From a virus, in the IMG/VR virus record IMGVR_UViG_3300030118_004540, positions 1 through 21,711 of that record: 21,711 nt of DNA. One strand, written 5' to 3'. Below the pieces are notes generated by a model. The model was not told the origin of the DNA. It did no database searches and worked only from the letters and a program-made list of their open reading frames with translations. This document shows, piece by piece, positions 1 through 7,063 of this stretch (positions within the stretch are counted from its first letter, which is position 1; the number at the start of each line of letters is the position of its first letter). A program made the translations under genes and the position numbers.

Positions 1-1
1 C

Positions 2-817
2 GAATTAAATAATCACAACGTATCAAATAAACGACAAGCATTGAAAGATTTGAAGATGTTAAACTTTGATGAAATTCAATTTAAAAATCCAGCACAAAGA
101 AGATTCTACAAAACCATATCTTCAAAAGATATTACATTTGGAATCGGACCAGCTGGTTGTGGTAAAACATTTTTATCAGTTCACAAAGCCCTAAGAGAAT
201 TAGGTGATAAAGATTCATCCATTGATGGTATTGTAATTGTCAAACCATTAGTAGAAGCTGCTGGTGAAAAGATAGGATTCTTACCTGGTGATGTAGAAGA
301 AAAGACATTACCATTCATGATGTCGTTTTATTACAATATGGAACAGATTATTGGTAAACAAAGACTAAACATACTCAAAGAAAGTAATACGATTCAAGTC
401 ATACCAATGGCTTATATGAGGGGTATTACTTTATCAAATAAATTTGTTATACTTGATGAAGCACAAAACGCTACACCTGACCAAATTAAAATGTTTGTAA
501 CAAGATTAGGTGAAGGTTCAAAATATATTATTACTGGTGACTTAGCACAATCTGATATTAAACATGGTATGAGTGGATTAGAAGATGCAATAAAAAGATT
601 TGCTGGTGTACATGGAGTTGGTTTAGCTCAGTTCAAAGAAAAAGACATTGTAAGACATTCATTAGTGAGAAGACTACTGAAAAGATATAAAGATAGTTTT
701 AATATCATTGATGAAATCTCAGCTGAGAAAACCATTTCAATGTGGATTCATGAACAAGGTTTAGATACACCAACTGATGGTTCAATTGATGATTATCATT
801 ACAAATTAAAAAAATAA
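2..817 (+). CDS. phoH: PhoH-like P-loop ATPase (5' end outside window)
   Basis: PhoH-family ATPase, a common auxiliary gene of marine and T4-like phages; its role in infection is unsettled, and RNA-linked or phosphate-stress functions are proposed for the family. A Walker A motif (GPAGCGKT) begins at about nt 146 and a Walker B motif (VILDEAQNA) lies near nt 445-471. The region after Walker B with 'ITGDLAQSD' is typical of the family. The frame is open without a stop from base 2, and no ATG occurs before base 56. The TTG at 41 has no convincing ribosome binding site, so I read the gene as cut by the window edge, with its true start upstream. The segment 'SNKRQALKDLKMLNF' before the core matches the usual N-terminal lead-in of phage PhoH proteins. 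It ends at a TAA just before a promoter, so it probably closes an upstream operon. Confidence 0.9.
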   Translation, partial: ELNNHNVSNKRQALKDLKMLNFDEIQFKNPAQRRFYKTISSKDITFGIGPAGCGKTFLSVHKALRELGDKDSSIDGIVIVKPLVEAAGEKIGFLPGDVEEKTLPFMMSFYYNMEQIIGKQRLNILKESNTIQVIPMAYMRGITLSNKFVILDEAQNATPDQIKMFVTRLGEGSKYIITGDLAQSDIKHGMSGLEDAIKRFAGVHGVGLAQFKEKDIVRHSLVRRLLKRYKDSFNIIDEISAEKTISMWIHEQGLDTPTDGSIDDYHYKLKK

Positions 818-825
818 AAAAATAC

Positions 826-855
826 TTGACTGTTATGCATTAAAGGTTGTATATT
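826..855 (+). promoter_or_regulatory. sigma70-like promoter ahead of the 3D-domain gene
   Basis: A -35 box TTGACT at 826-831 and a -10 box TATATT at 850-855 are separated by 18 bases. The pair sits in the 66-base gap after phoH and is followed by GGAG (872-875) eight bases before the ATG at 884. The boxes match the vegetative consensus at 5/6 and 5/6, which suggests early transcription by unmodified host polymerase. The sequence is AT-rich, so chance matches are possible, but the position at a gene boundary supports it. Confidence 0.6.
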
Positions 856-883
856 AATAATAGATTAATATGGAGAAATCTTT

Positions 884-1402
884 ATGATTAAAACAACTCA
901 TGCAACATTGGTATCCGTGATAGCGATGTTGACTTTAACTTGGTGGTTTGATGGTGTGACGAATAACCATTGGGAAGAAAGAAAAAGGTTGCAAGATAGA
1001 ATAACAAAGTTAGAAAATGATTGTAGTAATATTTATCCTAACAGAATATCATATACTGTTACGGTTACTACTTACAATCCAACTGTAAGACAATGTGATT
1101 CAACACCAAACATCACAGCCGATGGAACAAGGTTTCATACTTGGAAAGCATCTTCGTATAGATACGTTGCTTTATCAAGAGACTTGTTGTCAAGATGGGG
1201 TGGGCCTTTTAACTACGGAGATTACATTGTAATCGAAGGAACTGGTGATAGAGATGGAGTATATCAGGTTAGGGATACAATGAACCCTAAATGGACAAAT
1301 AGAGTGGATATTCTTACTACTAATGATAGGTTTAAATATAATAATATTACTATGTATAAGTATGTAAATGAAGATGAATATTTACTAACACATAACAACT
1401 AA
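884..1402 (+). CDS. membrane-anchored 3D-domain protein (RlpA/MltA-like double-psi barrel)
   Basis: 172 residues. An uncleaved signal anchor or signal peptide covers about residues 7-22, followed by a short charged, possibly coiled segment (about 29-47). From about 57 to 165 comes a 3D-type domain, with three conserved aspartates visible at D80 ('TADGT'), D131 ('VRDTM') and D142 ('RVDIL'). The fold is the double-psi beta barrel shared with MltA and RlpA, which cleave or bind peptidoglycan glycan strands in the periplasm. A role in lysis or cell-wall remodelling is therefore plausible but inferred. The start is supported by GGAG eight bases upstream, just after the sigma70-like promoter. C47 and C71 could form a disulfide in the periplasm. 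The next two genes follow within 20 bases and are probably co-transcribed. Confidence 0.7.
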   Translation: MIKTTHATLVSVIAMLTLTWWFDGVTNNHWEERKRLQDRITKLENDCSNIYPNRISYTVTVTTYNPTVRQCDSTPNITADGTRFHTWKASSYRYVALSRDLLSRWGGPFNYGDYIVIEGTGDRDGVYQVRDTMNPKWTNRVDILTTNDRFKYNNITMYKYVNEDEYLLTHNN

Positions 1403-1419
1403 ATAGAGGAAGCACAAAT

Positions 1420-1635
1420 ATGAAATGTATGATGAGTGTGGATGGCTCTAACATCGTTAGAGTTTCAGACGAAAGAGCATCTGAATTATTTTCTGAAGGT
1501 TTTAGATATGTATCTAAATCATTATGGAAAGAAAAAGTTCGTGATGTTAATAAATCAACTGAAGAAGAAAAACCAACCAAAACAAAATCAAACAAAATGT
1601 CAAAGGCTCAAAAAAGGCATAAGAGGAAATCATAA
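1420..1635 (+). CDS. small basic hypothetical protein
   Basis: 71 residues, family not recognised. AGAGGA at 1405-1410 lies nine bases before the ATG, a strong ribosome binding site. The N-terminal half ('GSNIVRVSDERASELFSEG') looks like a small folded alpha/beta unit. The C-terminal third is rich in Lys, Arg, Glu, Thr and Ser and ends in a strongly basic tail ('AQKRHKRKS'), probably disordered and possibly RNA- or DNA-binding. A longer reading frame overlaps it from 1436 but lacks a good ribosome site and conflicts with the next gene, so I prefer this frame. It sits between the 3D-domain gene and a small membrane-protein gene, separated from the latter by two bases. No function can be assigned. 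Confidence 0.65.
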   Translation: MKCMMSVDGSNIVRVSDERASELFSEGFRYVSKSLWKEKVRDVNKSTEEEKPTKTKSNKMSKAQKRHKRKS

Positions 1636-1637
1636 CC

Positions 1638-1976
1638 ATGTTACAAATGTTATATACAATATTTTTATTTGTAATTGCAAACATTATCATATGGTATCAA
1701 TTAAATTCTCAACTGGTTTGGGAGTGGGCTAAGGGGGCAAAATCTATGTGGATTATGTCCCTACTTGGCATTCCAATTAGTTTATTATTGTGGTATTGTA
1801 CAAAGATTGGTTATATTGGATTTGGAAATCTGTGGGCTGTTAGATTCATGGGTTTTGCAACTTCAATGTTAGTCTTTCCAATTATGACTTATTTTTACTT
1901 GGGAGAGCCAATGACTCTGAAGGTAATAGTTACTTTAATATTAGCTTTAATTATTATGATCTTACAGTTATTATGA
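1638..1976 (+). CDS. small four-helix integral membrane protein
   Basis: 112 residues, almost entirely hydrophobic, with four predicted transmembrane helices at about 2-22, 38-55, 64-86 and 92-112. AGAGG lies about 12 bases before the ATG. The overall shape (about 110 residues, four helices, 'GIPISLLLWY' and a late 'YFYLGEPMTLK' loop) recalls small DMT/EamA-like or DUF486-like transporter-fold proteins, but the resemblance is weak and the transported substrate, if any, is unknown. A phage membrane protein beside a putative cell-wall enzyme could also be a holin-like lysis protein, although holins usually have one to three helices. Its 3' end carries an 11-base direct repeat (1951-1961 and 1968-1978) that spans the stop codon. 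Confidence 0.7.
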   Translation: MLQMLYTIFLFVIANIIIWYQLNSQLVWEWAKGAKSMWIMSLLGIPISLLLWYCTKIGYIGFGNLWAVRFMGFATSMLVFPIMTYFYLGEPMTLKVIVTLILALIIMILQLL

Positions 1977-1978
1977 TC
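1951..1978 (+). repeat. 11-base direct repeat across a stop codon
   Basis: TTATTATGATC occurs at 1951-1961 and again at 1968-1978, with a 17-base period. The second copy contains the TGA stop (1974-1976) of the membrane-protein gene. It may be a simple slippage product in AT-rich DNA or a protein-binding site. Nothing else supports a function. Confidence 0.5.
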
Positions 1979-2047
1979 ATTATTATTATTAATTATTAAT
2001 TAATTGATCTATAATTAGTATGGTTTTCCAGAAAACGAGTAAAAAAA

Positions 2048-2068
2048 ATTGTAACAATATTGTAACAA
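2048..2068 (+). promoter_or_regulatory. tandem ATTGTAACAA boxes, possible operator
   Basis: ATTGTAACAA is repeated exactly at 2048-2057 and 2059-2068, an 11-base period close to one helical turn. The junction also forms the palindrome ACAATATTGT. The pair ends 12 bases upstream of the putative -35 box of the DruA-like gene. Same-face phasing and position suggest an activator or repressor site. The surrounding 158-base gap (1977-2134) otherwise holds only AT-rich sequence and a tight inverted repeat at 2023-2036 with no T-tract. Confidence 0.35.
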
Positions 2069-2080
2069 ATAAAAAAAAGC

Positions 2081-2109
2081 TTGGAATAATAAAATATTAT
2101 TCGTATATT
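2081..2109 (+). promoter_or_regulatory. possible promoter for the DruA-like operon
   Basis: TTGGAA (2081-2086) and TATATT (2104-2109) are 17 bases apart and lie 25 bases before the ATG at 2135. AGAGGA at 2123-2128 provides the ribosome binding site. The -35 box is a moderate match only. The promoter would start the long overlapping gene chain that ends at the terminator near 7770. Confidence 0.4.
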
Positions 2110-2134
2110 GTAAGTAATATAAAGAGGAATCAGA

Positions 2135-3331
2135 ATGTCATTTGATAATTTTTTTGAAGAAGTAAAAGAAGAATTTAATTACGAAGAGAAGAAAAAAGAA
2201 TTTATAGATAATTTGGATATGTTGAAATCTATGTCAGTTCAAGAACAAACACTTTATAAAAAGTGGCAAGAGTTCAATAAGAATCCTGACTTTCAAAAAT
2301 ATGCTTATAAGTTTGATTTATTCTCTCAGAAAATTTGGAAACCAACAGATATAAATAATTTAGAATTAACAATATCTGAAATAGAAAATCTCGACCCTTA
2401 CGTTGAAATTGTAGACAACAAGAATCAACAATCAGTTGAGAATTGGACACTTCTTAGAAGACTTATTCATTCAATGGAATATGTTGCTAATCCAGGTAGA
2501 AACATTAAAGTAATTGCTAAAGATAGAAATACAAATAAAGTTTTAGGTATGATGTCTTTAGGTTCAGATATTACATCACTTGGTGTTAGAGATGATTACA
2601 TTGGTTGGACTAAAGATAATAAATTCAAAGATGGTAAATTGAGATGTACAAGTATTGGAACATCCATTGTAGCAACTCAACCATTTGGATATAACTTTCT
2701 TGGTGGTAAGTTAGTCGCTATGTTACTAACCGATGAATCTCTCAGACAACATTGGAAAAAAACTTATGGTGATGAATTAGTTGGATTAACCACTACAGCA
2801 TTGTATGGTGTTCATTCAATGTATAATGGAATCCCTTTATGGAAAACTCTCGGTGAATCTGCTGGTAAGATTGCATTGAAGCCTGATGATTCAGTTTACA
2901 AACCGTGGCTTGATTGGATGAAAGATGAAAGAGCAGATGACTATAAAAGAATTATGACACCAAAGGAAGGTGTATCAGGTCCTCCTACTGGAGTTAAACA
3001 ATCATTAATAAATTATATGTTTGGTGAATTGGGAATTGTTAAATCACATTACAATCACGGATTTAAACGAGGAGTTTATTTCAGTTCATTTTATGAAAAC
3101 GGAAGAGAGTTTTTAAGAAATGAAATCAATGCTGATGAATTAATAATGAGACCAAAGTTTGCTCAAGGTTCTGAATACATTAATAAATGGTGGAAAAGAA
3201 AAGCAATAAAAAGATATACCAAGTTACATACAGAGAATAGATTAAAGCCTGAGATACTTTATTACTCAGACATATTGAATATGACTTGGGATGAATGTAA
3301 AGAAAAATATTTAGGAGAAGTGGGTAGATAG
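2135..3331 (+). CDS. DruA-like (DUF4338-type) protein
   Basis: 398 residues. After a charged helical N-terminus (about 1-70), the central part carries a block resembling the DUF4338/DruA family: 'LGSDITSLGVRDDYIGW' (about 142-158), then 'YNFLGGKLVAMLL' (186-198), 'YGDELVGLTTTALYG' (211-225) and 'GIPLWKTLGESAGK' (232-245). DruA is a component of the bacterial Druantia anti-phage system. Free-standing relatives occur in large phages, where the job is unknown. The alternation of a short strand, a hydrophobic helix and an 'LR..W...YG' segment could fit a GNAT-like fold, but I cannot show this. The C-terminal 100 residues are basic and may bind nucleic acid. The final G of its stop codon is the first base of the next gene's GTG start. 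G+C over nt 2641-2880 is 36% by my count, higher than the two genes that follow. The family call is from recalled sequence pattern and is moderate in confidence. Confidence 0.55.
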   Translation: MSFDNFFEEVKEEFNYEEKKKEFIDNLDMLKSMSVQEQTLYKKWQEFNKNPDFQKYAYKFDLFSQKIWKPTDINNLELTISEIENLDPYVEIVDNKNQQSVENWTLLRRLIHSMEYVANPGRNIKVIAKDRNTNKVLGMMSLGSDITSLGVRDDYIGWTKDNKFKDGKLRCTSIGTSIVATQPFGYNFLGGKLVAMLLTDESLRQHWKKTYGDELVGLTTTALYGVHSMYNGIPLWKTLGESAGKIALKPDDSVYKPWLDWMKDERADDYKRIMTPKEGVSGPPTGVKQSLINYMFGELGIVKSHYNHGFKRGVYFSSFYENGREFLRNEINADELIMRPKFAQGSEYINKWWKRKAIKRYTKLHTENRLKPEILYYSDILNMTWDECKEKYLGEVGR

Positions 3332-3813
3332 TGGCCATATCCGATTCAACTATATTAGGAAAAAGTTTAAATAATGATTATCACGATAATCAAGAAGCGT
3401 TTGAACAATATGATTTTGACGTAGATAAATTACAATACGTTTGTCATAATTTTGATTGCCCCTCTATTGAAAAATACAAAAATAAATACAAAATAAATGA
3501 CGACATGTCAGTTGAAGACTTTATAAAAATAATTAAAAATCATTATAATGAATTAACTTATATTGGTACTGAAAACGCTCATTTAGTAGCCACAAGTATT
3601 TGTAAAAATGATAAGAAAAATTGGGACGATAAAAAAAATCAAAAAGACAATGGTATATTTTTATGTCCAAATTGTCACAAAGCATATGATAGAAATGGTG
3701 GCAATTTTAATAATATAGAAAACGCACAATATGAGTGGTTAAAAAAAATGAAAAGTATCTTAACTTCAAAACAAAAAATAAAAGATTTTATGGAGGTTAA
3801 TAGTGAAAATTAA
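3331..3813 (+). CDS. HNH-type endonuclease-like zinc protein
   Basis: 160 residues beginning with GTG. Visible features fit an HNH nuclease: C38 and C43 as a possible first metal pair, 'ENAHLVA' with H84 as the first catalytic histidine, N107 in 'DNGIFLCPNCH', then C112, C115 and H116, and D120 after the second pair. HNH enzymes nick or cut DNA and in T4-like phages are often free-standing homing endonucleases. The GTG overlaps the previous stop by one base, AGGAG lies 13 bases upstream (long spacing), and no other start occurs before residue 59. Over nt 3481-3720 I count 57 G+C in 240 bases (24%), against 36% in the upstream gene, which suggests recent acquisition. The downstream partner starts inside its last 11 bases. 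Confidence 0.65.
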   Translation: MAISDSTILGKSLNNDYHDNQEAFEQYDFDVDKLQYVCHNFDCPSIEKYKNKYKINDDMSVEDFIKIIKNHYNELTYIGTENAHLVATSICKNDKKNWDDKKNQKDNGIFLCPNCHKAYDRNGGNFNNIENAQYEWLKKMKSILTSKQKIKDFMEVNSEN

Positions 3814-4702
3814 TAGTATAACAAATTGGTTTGAAACTTTTAATCCAAAAAAGAAACCACCAAAAAACTCTAAAAAAAATGTATTAGAACACAATAAATT
3901 TGTATTACGTCCCGAAGATTTATTTGGAGATAATGGTTCTTTAGAAAAAATAATTACATCATTAAGTAATAAAATGGATGAATTTAGAATCCATGAGGGT
4001 TTTAAAGAGGGTTGGTGGTTAAATTCTGAAACCAAACGTAGTTCAATGTATAAACCTGAGGGCATTATTTCAAACGATTCTGCTACAAAAATACTAAATT
4101 CTTATTTACACATGGAAGACGTTAATCCAAATACTAATTGCATTTCATCTGGAGATAAAAAGGGAACAGAATTGAAGGGTGGTATCATACCAAGAAATTA
4201 TAAAAGGGCTGCTAGAAAAATTATTCATGATTGTAAATTAAAATCAGAGTGTGACAAATGTGGTGAATCTGAAGTCTTACCAAATATTAAATTTTTTAAA
4301 AAATTAGGTTTAATGTTAGCTGAATGTAATTTATTAAAAATACCAGCTGTTATATTTTTACACCCACAAAACCTTTTACAACTTTGTCCTAATTGTGAAA
4401 AATTCTATAATAAAATGAATACAAAATTATTTCAACAAGGTAACCTACCATCTCACGAGATGAGAAGAATTAAAGAATGGGTAAATTCAGGACTACCTAT
4501 TCCTAAAGCTAGATTAAAAAATAATAATATTACTGAATTGAAAAATTTTGATGGTAAAATTATTTTTAATTCAACCACTCCAGGACTAAGCTTTGTGAAA
4601 AGAGTTAATGAAATGTATGCTGAAAATTGGAAAAAAATAGGAATAGAAGAAGATATGTTTAAATCTCATAAAAAATTCAAATCAGCGTTGGAGACTAAAT
4701 GA
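3803..4702 (+). CDS. zinc-binding protein with degenerate HNH-like centre
   Basis: 299 residues, GTG start overlapping the preceding gene by 11 bases, with GGAGG at 3792-3796 six bases upstream, so translation is probably coupled. The N-terminal half (1-110) is Lys/Asn-rich and unrecognised. The middle holds C150 and C153 ('CDKCGE') and C195 and C198 ('LCPNCEKFYNK'), a four-cysteine zinc site, with H187 and N190 between them. This is the layout of an HNH domain, but the final position after 'CPNC', histidine in the upstream gene, is E199 here. It may be a catalytically altered nuclease, a DNA-binding partner of the upstream HNH protein, or only a structural zinc protein. G+C over nt 4201-4440 is 59/240 (25%), matching its partner and not the flanks. 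It ends in an ATGA overlap with the glycosyltransferase gene. Confidence 0.55.
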   Translation: MKINSITNWFETFNPKKKPPKNSKKNVLEHNKFVLRPEDLFGDNGSLEKIITSLSNKMDEFRIHEGFKEGWWLNSETKRSSMYKPEGIISNDSATKILNSYLHMEDVNPNTNCISSGDKKGTELKGGIIPRNYKRAARKIIHDCKLKSECDKCGESEVLPNIKFFKKLGLMLAECNLLKIPAVIFLHPQNLLQLCPNCEKFYNKMNTKLFQQGNLPSHEMRRIKEWVNSGLPIPKARLKNNNITELKNFDGKIIFNSTTPGLSFVKRVNEMYAENWKKIGIEEDMFKSHKKFKSALETK

Positions 4703-6036
4703 ATATATTTAATTTTACAGAACAAAAAGACAACGATAAAGAATACAAATATAAAATATTAGTTTATCCTAATATAACTTATATGAAAGACTTAGAAAAA
4801 GATTCTTATGTCGTTGTCTTGCGTAATGTTATCAAAGAACTAAACAAAGTTCGTGACGATATTCATTGGACAATACTTTCACCTTATGAAGTTAAGAGTT
4901 TGATATTTCCAAACACAACACAATTACCAATAGAGTTACCATCATATCCAAATGCTATGAGAACTCATTTCAATCATAAACAATTATTAAAAACCATTGA
5001 TTGGAAAAAGAATGATTATGATATTGTGTATTCACATTTACCTGAACACACTTTACAATTATCAAATATGTTTGTTAATGAAACAAATATCAATCCTAAG
5101 TTTATTGGTTATTGTCATTGGTATGAAGTACCAGAAAACACAGCATATGCTAAATCGATGTTAATGCATAATATCGCTGGTACATTAGAAATGGAAGAGT
5201 GTGGCGTTAATACTAAATGGTTAAAAGATTTAATTATAGAAAAGTCTAAATTGATTTATACCAAAGATGTAACGGATAGATTAGAAAAAATAATCCAACC
5301 ACATTATCTTGGTGTTGATGATATTTCTACTGGACATAAACATAAACCAAAAACAATTTTATTTAATCATAGAGATAATGAGTATACTGGTTGGGCTTGG
5401 TTCGTTAAACGAATGGATGAACTATGGGAAAAACGACAAGACTTCAAAGTATATTTAACATTAGCAGATTTAGATAGACCATACGCTGAAAGAGTTAAGT
5501 TAAGTAGTAGAGATGATTATCTAAATTTTGTTCGTTCAATGCATATGGGTATTGGTTGTTTTCAAAAATATTCTGCTTGGAGTATTTCAACAACTGATGG
5601 CTTAAGTCAAGGTGTTCCATACATTCTCCCTAACGGGATGTGTTATCCAGAGATGGTGGGAGAACAATACCCATTACTTTACAAAGCTAATGACTCTCAA
5701 AGTTTTAAAGATATGATTGAAAATGTATTAGACAATGATTATATGAGAGATGAAGCTAACTTTTATTTAGAACCAAAGTTAGAAGGATTTAGGTGGAGTG
5801 AGAGAGTATTGAAGTGGTTTAATAATTGGAAACAGATTGAAGATTTAAAACCAATGTCAGATACAGAATCATATAAAAGGATTTTAGATTTTATTCACAA
5901 GAAAAAATCAGTAAGTAAAAAAGATATTTTAGAACATATGAATTGGGGTGTTCGTATATCTTTTAGTGAATATAGAAATAGGTTAAGATTAGAGGATACA
6001 ATTAAATTTACAAAAAATAGGTACGAGGTAAAATGA
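4699..6036 (+). CDS. GT-B-fold glycosyltransferase with winged-helix-like C-terminus
   Basis: 445 residues. The N-terminal half starts with a Rossmann-like strand ('YKILVYPNI', about 17-25). The C-terminal Rossmann half has 'NHRDNEYTGWAWF' (about 224-236) and 'GLSQGVPYILPNGMCYPEMVG' split over about 303-323, the region where GT-B enzymes bind the nucleotide sugar. The last 55 residues ('ILDFIHKKKSVSKKDILEHM...') look like a winged-helix DNA-binding domain fused to the enzyme. Transfer of a sugar to phage DNA bases, as T4 alpha- and beta-glucosyltransferases do, is one reading. Modification of a host surface glycan is another. The DNA-binding-like tail favours the first, but this is inference. 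An ATGA overlap and GGAG at 4690-4693 couple it to the previous gene, and another ATGA overlap leads into the HD gene. Confidence 0.65.
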   Translation: MNIFNFTEQKDNDKEYKYKILVYPNITYMKDLEKDSYVVVLRNVIKELNKVRDDIHWTILSPYEVKSLIFPNTTQLPIELPSYPNAMRTHFNHKQLLKTIDWKKNDYDIVYSHLPEHTLQLSNMFVNETNINPKFIGYCHWYEVPENTAYAKSMLMHNIAGTLEMEECGVNTKWLKDLIIEKSKLIYTKDVTDRLEKIIQPHYLGVDDISTGHKHKPKTILFNHRDNEYTGWAWFVKRMDELWEKRQDFKVYLTLADLDRPYAERVKLSSRDDYLNFVRSMHMGIGCFQKYSAWSISTTDGLSQGVPYILPNGMCYPEMVGEQYPLLYKANDSQSFKDMIENVLDNDYMRDEANFYLEPKLEGFRWSERVLKWFNNWKQIEDLKPMSDTESYKRILDFIHKKKSVSKKDILEHMNWGVRISFSEYRNRLRLEDTIKFTKNRYEVK

Positions 6037-6776
6037 AAAAACTAACAGCAGATGAAATACAAAATAATTGGAATACATTGATAGATGTTATCAATGCACA
6101 TATTGGTGATGATAGAAAAGATAACTTATTGAAGATGTATGATGACTTCCAAGATAGAATGATGTTTGCACCAGCTAGTGCTAAAGATGCATTTCATAAT
6201 GCGATGCCAGGTGGTTATGTTGAACATATTCTTCATGTAGTAAGTCACTCACTTGAGATTAAACAATTGTGGGAAAAAAATGGAGCTGAGATTAACTTCA
6301 CGGATGAGGAGTTAGTGTTTGCAGCTTTACATCATGACTTGGGTAAGGTTGGTGATTTGGAACACGACTATTATGTTCCACAAGATTCAGATTGGCACAG
6401 AAAGAATCGTGGTGAGATTTATAAACACAATCCAGCTTTACAATATATGAAAGTACCTGATAGAGGACTTTGGTTACTTCAACACTATGGTGTTAAGGTT
6501 ACTGATAAAGAATACATTGGAATTAAATTAACAGATGGTTTGTATGATGATGCGAATACAGCTTACTTAAAGTCATATAATCCTGATTACAATCTTCGTT
6601 CCAATATGGCTTATATATTACATCAAGCAGATATGATGGCGACTCACATTGAGTTCGACCAATGGAAAAGAGGAACTGAAAGTGAAGAGCCAATAAGTAC
6701 AAAAGTTCCAAAAACAAAAGATGAACAAAAACAAGTAGACAACTTGAAATCAAAATTTGACGAGTTGTTTAATTAG
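6033..6776 (+). CDS. HD-domain phosphohydrolase
   Basis: 247 residues. It contains a full HD metal-binding signature: a histidine in 'PGGYVEHILH' (about 59-68), 'HHDLGK' at H100, H101 and D102, and a late aspartate in 'LHQADMMATHIEFD' (about 197-210). The spacing resembles the HD domain of YhaM-type 3'-5' exoribonucleases and other nucleotide or nucleic-acid phosphohydrolases; the OB-fold part of YhaM is absent. The substrate cannot be told from sequence, and nucleotide or RNA hydrolysis would suit phage nucleotide metabolism. The gene overlaps the glycosyltransferase by four bases. Its stop (TAG) is part of the AGGAGA ribosome site of the next gene. Confidence 0.8.
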   Translation: MKKLTADEIQNNWNTLIDVINAHIGDDRKDNLLKMYDDFQDRMMFAPASAKDAFHNAMPGGYVEHILHVVSHSLEIKQLWEKNGAEINFTDEELVFAALHHDLGKVGDLEHDYYVPQDSDWHRKNRGEIYKHNPALQYMKVPDRGLWLLQHYGVKVTDKEYIGIKLTDGLYDDANTAYLKSYNPDYNLRSNMAYILHQADMMATHIEFDQWKRGTESEEPISTKVPKTKDEQKQVDNLKSKFDELFN

Positions 6777-6784
6777 GAGATATT

Positions 6785-7063
6785 ATGTGGATAGGTTTAA
6801 CAATATTATTTTTTATTATAAGTGTATTTACATCTTTGTTGGTGTATTACTCTTTACGAAGAATAACACAATATGAAGAGTTGATTTTAGAAATACAACA
6901 AGTGATAAAATTCTCAACAGAGAAAATGAAACTTGTAGATTCTAAAGGACATTATGAATCAGATGATGAAACTGGTTTTTTCTTTGAACAATTAAAACAA
7001 ATTCAATTATCTTTGGATGGGATATTTGAAGAGGAGACAATAAATGCCAAAAAAGAAAGCTAA
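6785..7063 (+). CDS. small single-pass membrane protein
   Basis: 92 residues, with one strong hydrophobic helix at about 3-23 followed by 'SLRRIT', then an acidic, probably coiled cytoplasmic tail. The positive residues after the helix suggest the N-terminus is outside and the C-terminus inside. AGGAGA at 6775-6780 overlaps the upstream stop and is well spaced to the ATG. The last 20 bases overlap the sigma-factor gene. No family is recognised. Its place between the HD protein and the late sigma factor gives no firm clue to function. Confidence 0.7.
   Translation: MWIGLTILFFIISVFTSLLVYYSLRRITQYEELILEIQQVIKFSTEKMKLVDSKGHYESDDETGFFFEQLKQIQLSLDGIFEEETINAKKES

Noticed and set aside
41-55. TTG at 41 as the true start of phoH
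   Set aside because: The frame is open upstream to the window edge, there is no ribosome binding site before the TTG, and the upstream residues look like the family's normal N-terminus.
1350-1595. Minus-strand frame over the 3D-domain gene end
   Set aside because: It lies opposite coding genes, has no ribosome site or recognisable domain, and open antisense frames are common in this composition. The same applies to the other minus-strand frames (for example 3766-4065, 10520-10879, 16156-16470, 21257-21469).
1436-1732. 98-residue + strand frame overlapping the small basic protein and the membrane protein
   Set aside because: No good ribosome site, and it overlaps two better-supported genes in another frame.
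2023-2036. GTTTTCCAGAAAAC inverted repeat as a terminator
   Set aside because: The loop is only two bases if all six pairs form, and an A-tract, not a T-tract, follows on the + strand.
2350-2357. TATAAATA inside the DruA-like gene as a late promoter
   Set aside because: It lies deep in a coding region with no gene start nearby; likely chance in AT-rich DNA. The copy at 12504-12511 inside gp6 was rejected for the same reason.
3331-4702. The two HNH-like genes as one gene broken by a frameshift
   Set aside because: The second has its own well-spaced GGAGG and GTG, a long separate N-terminal region, and its own complete four-cysteine site, so two genes fit better.
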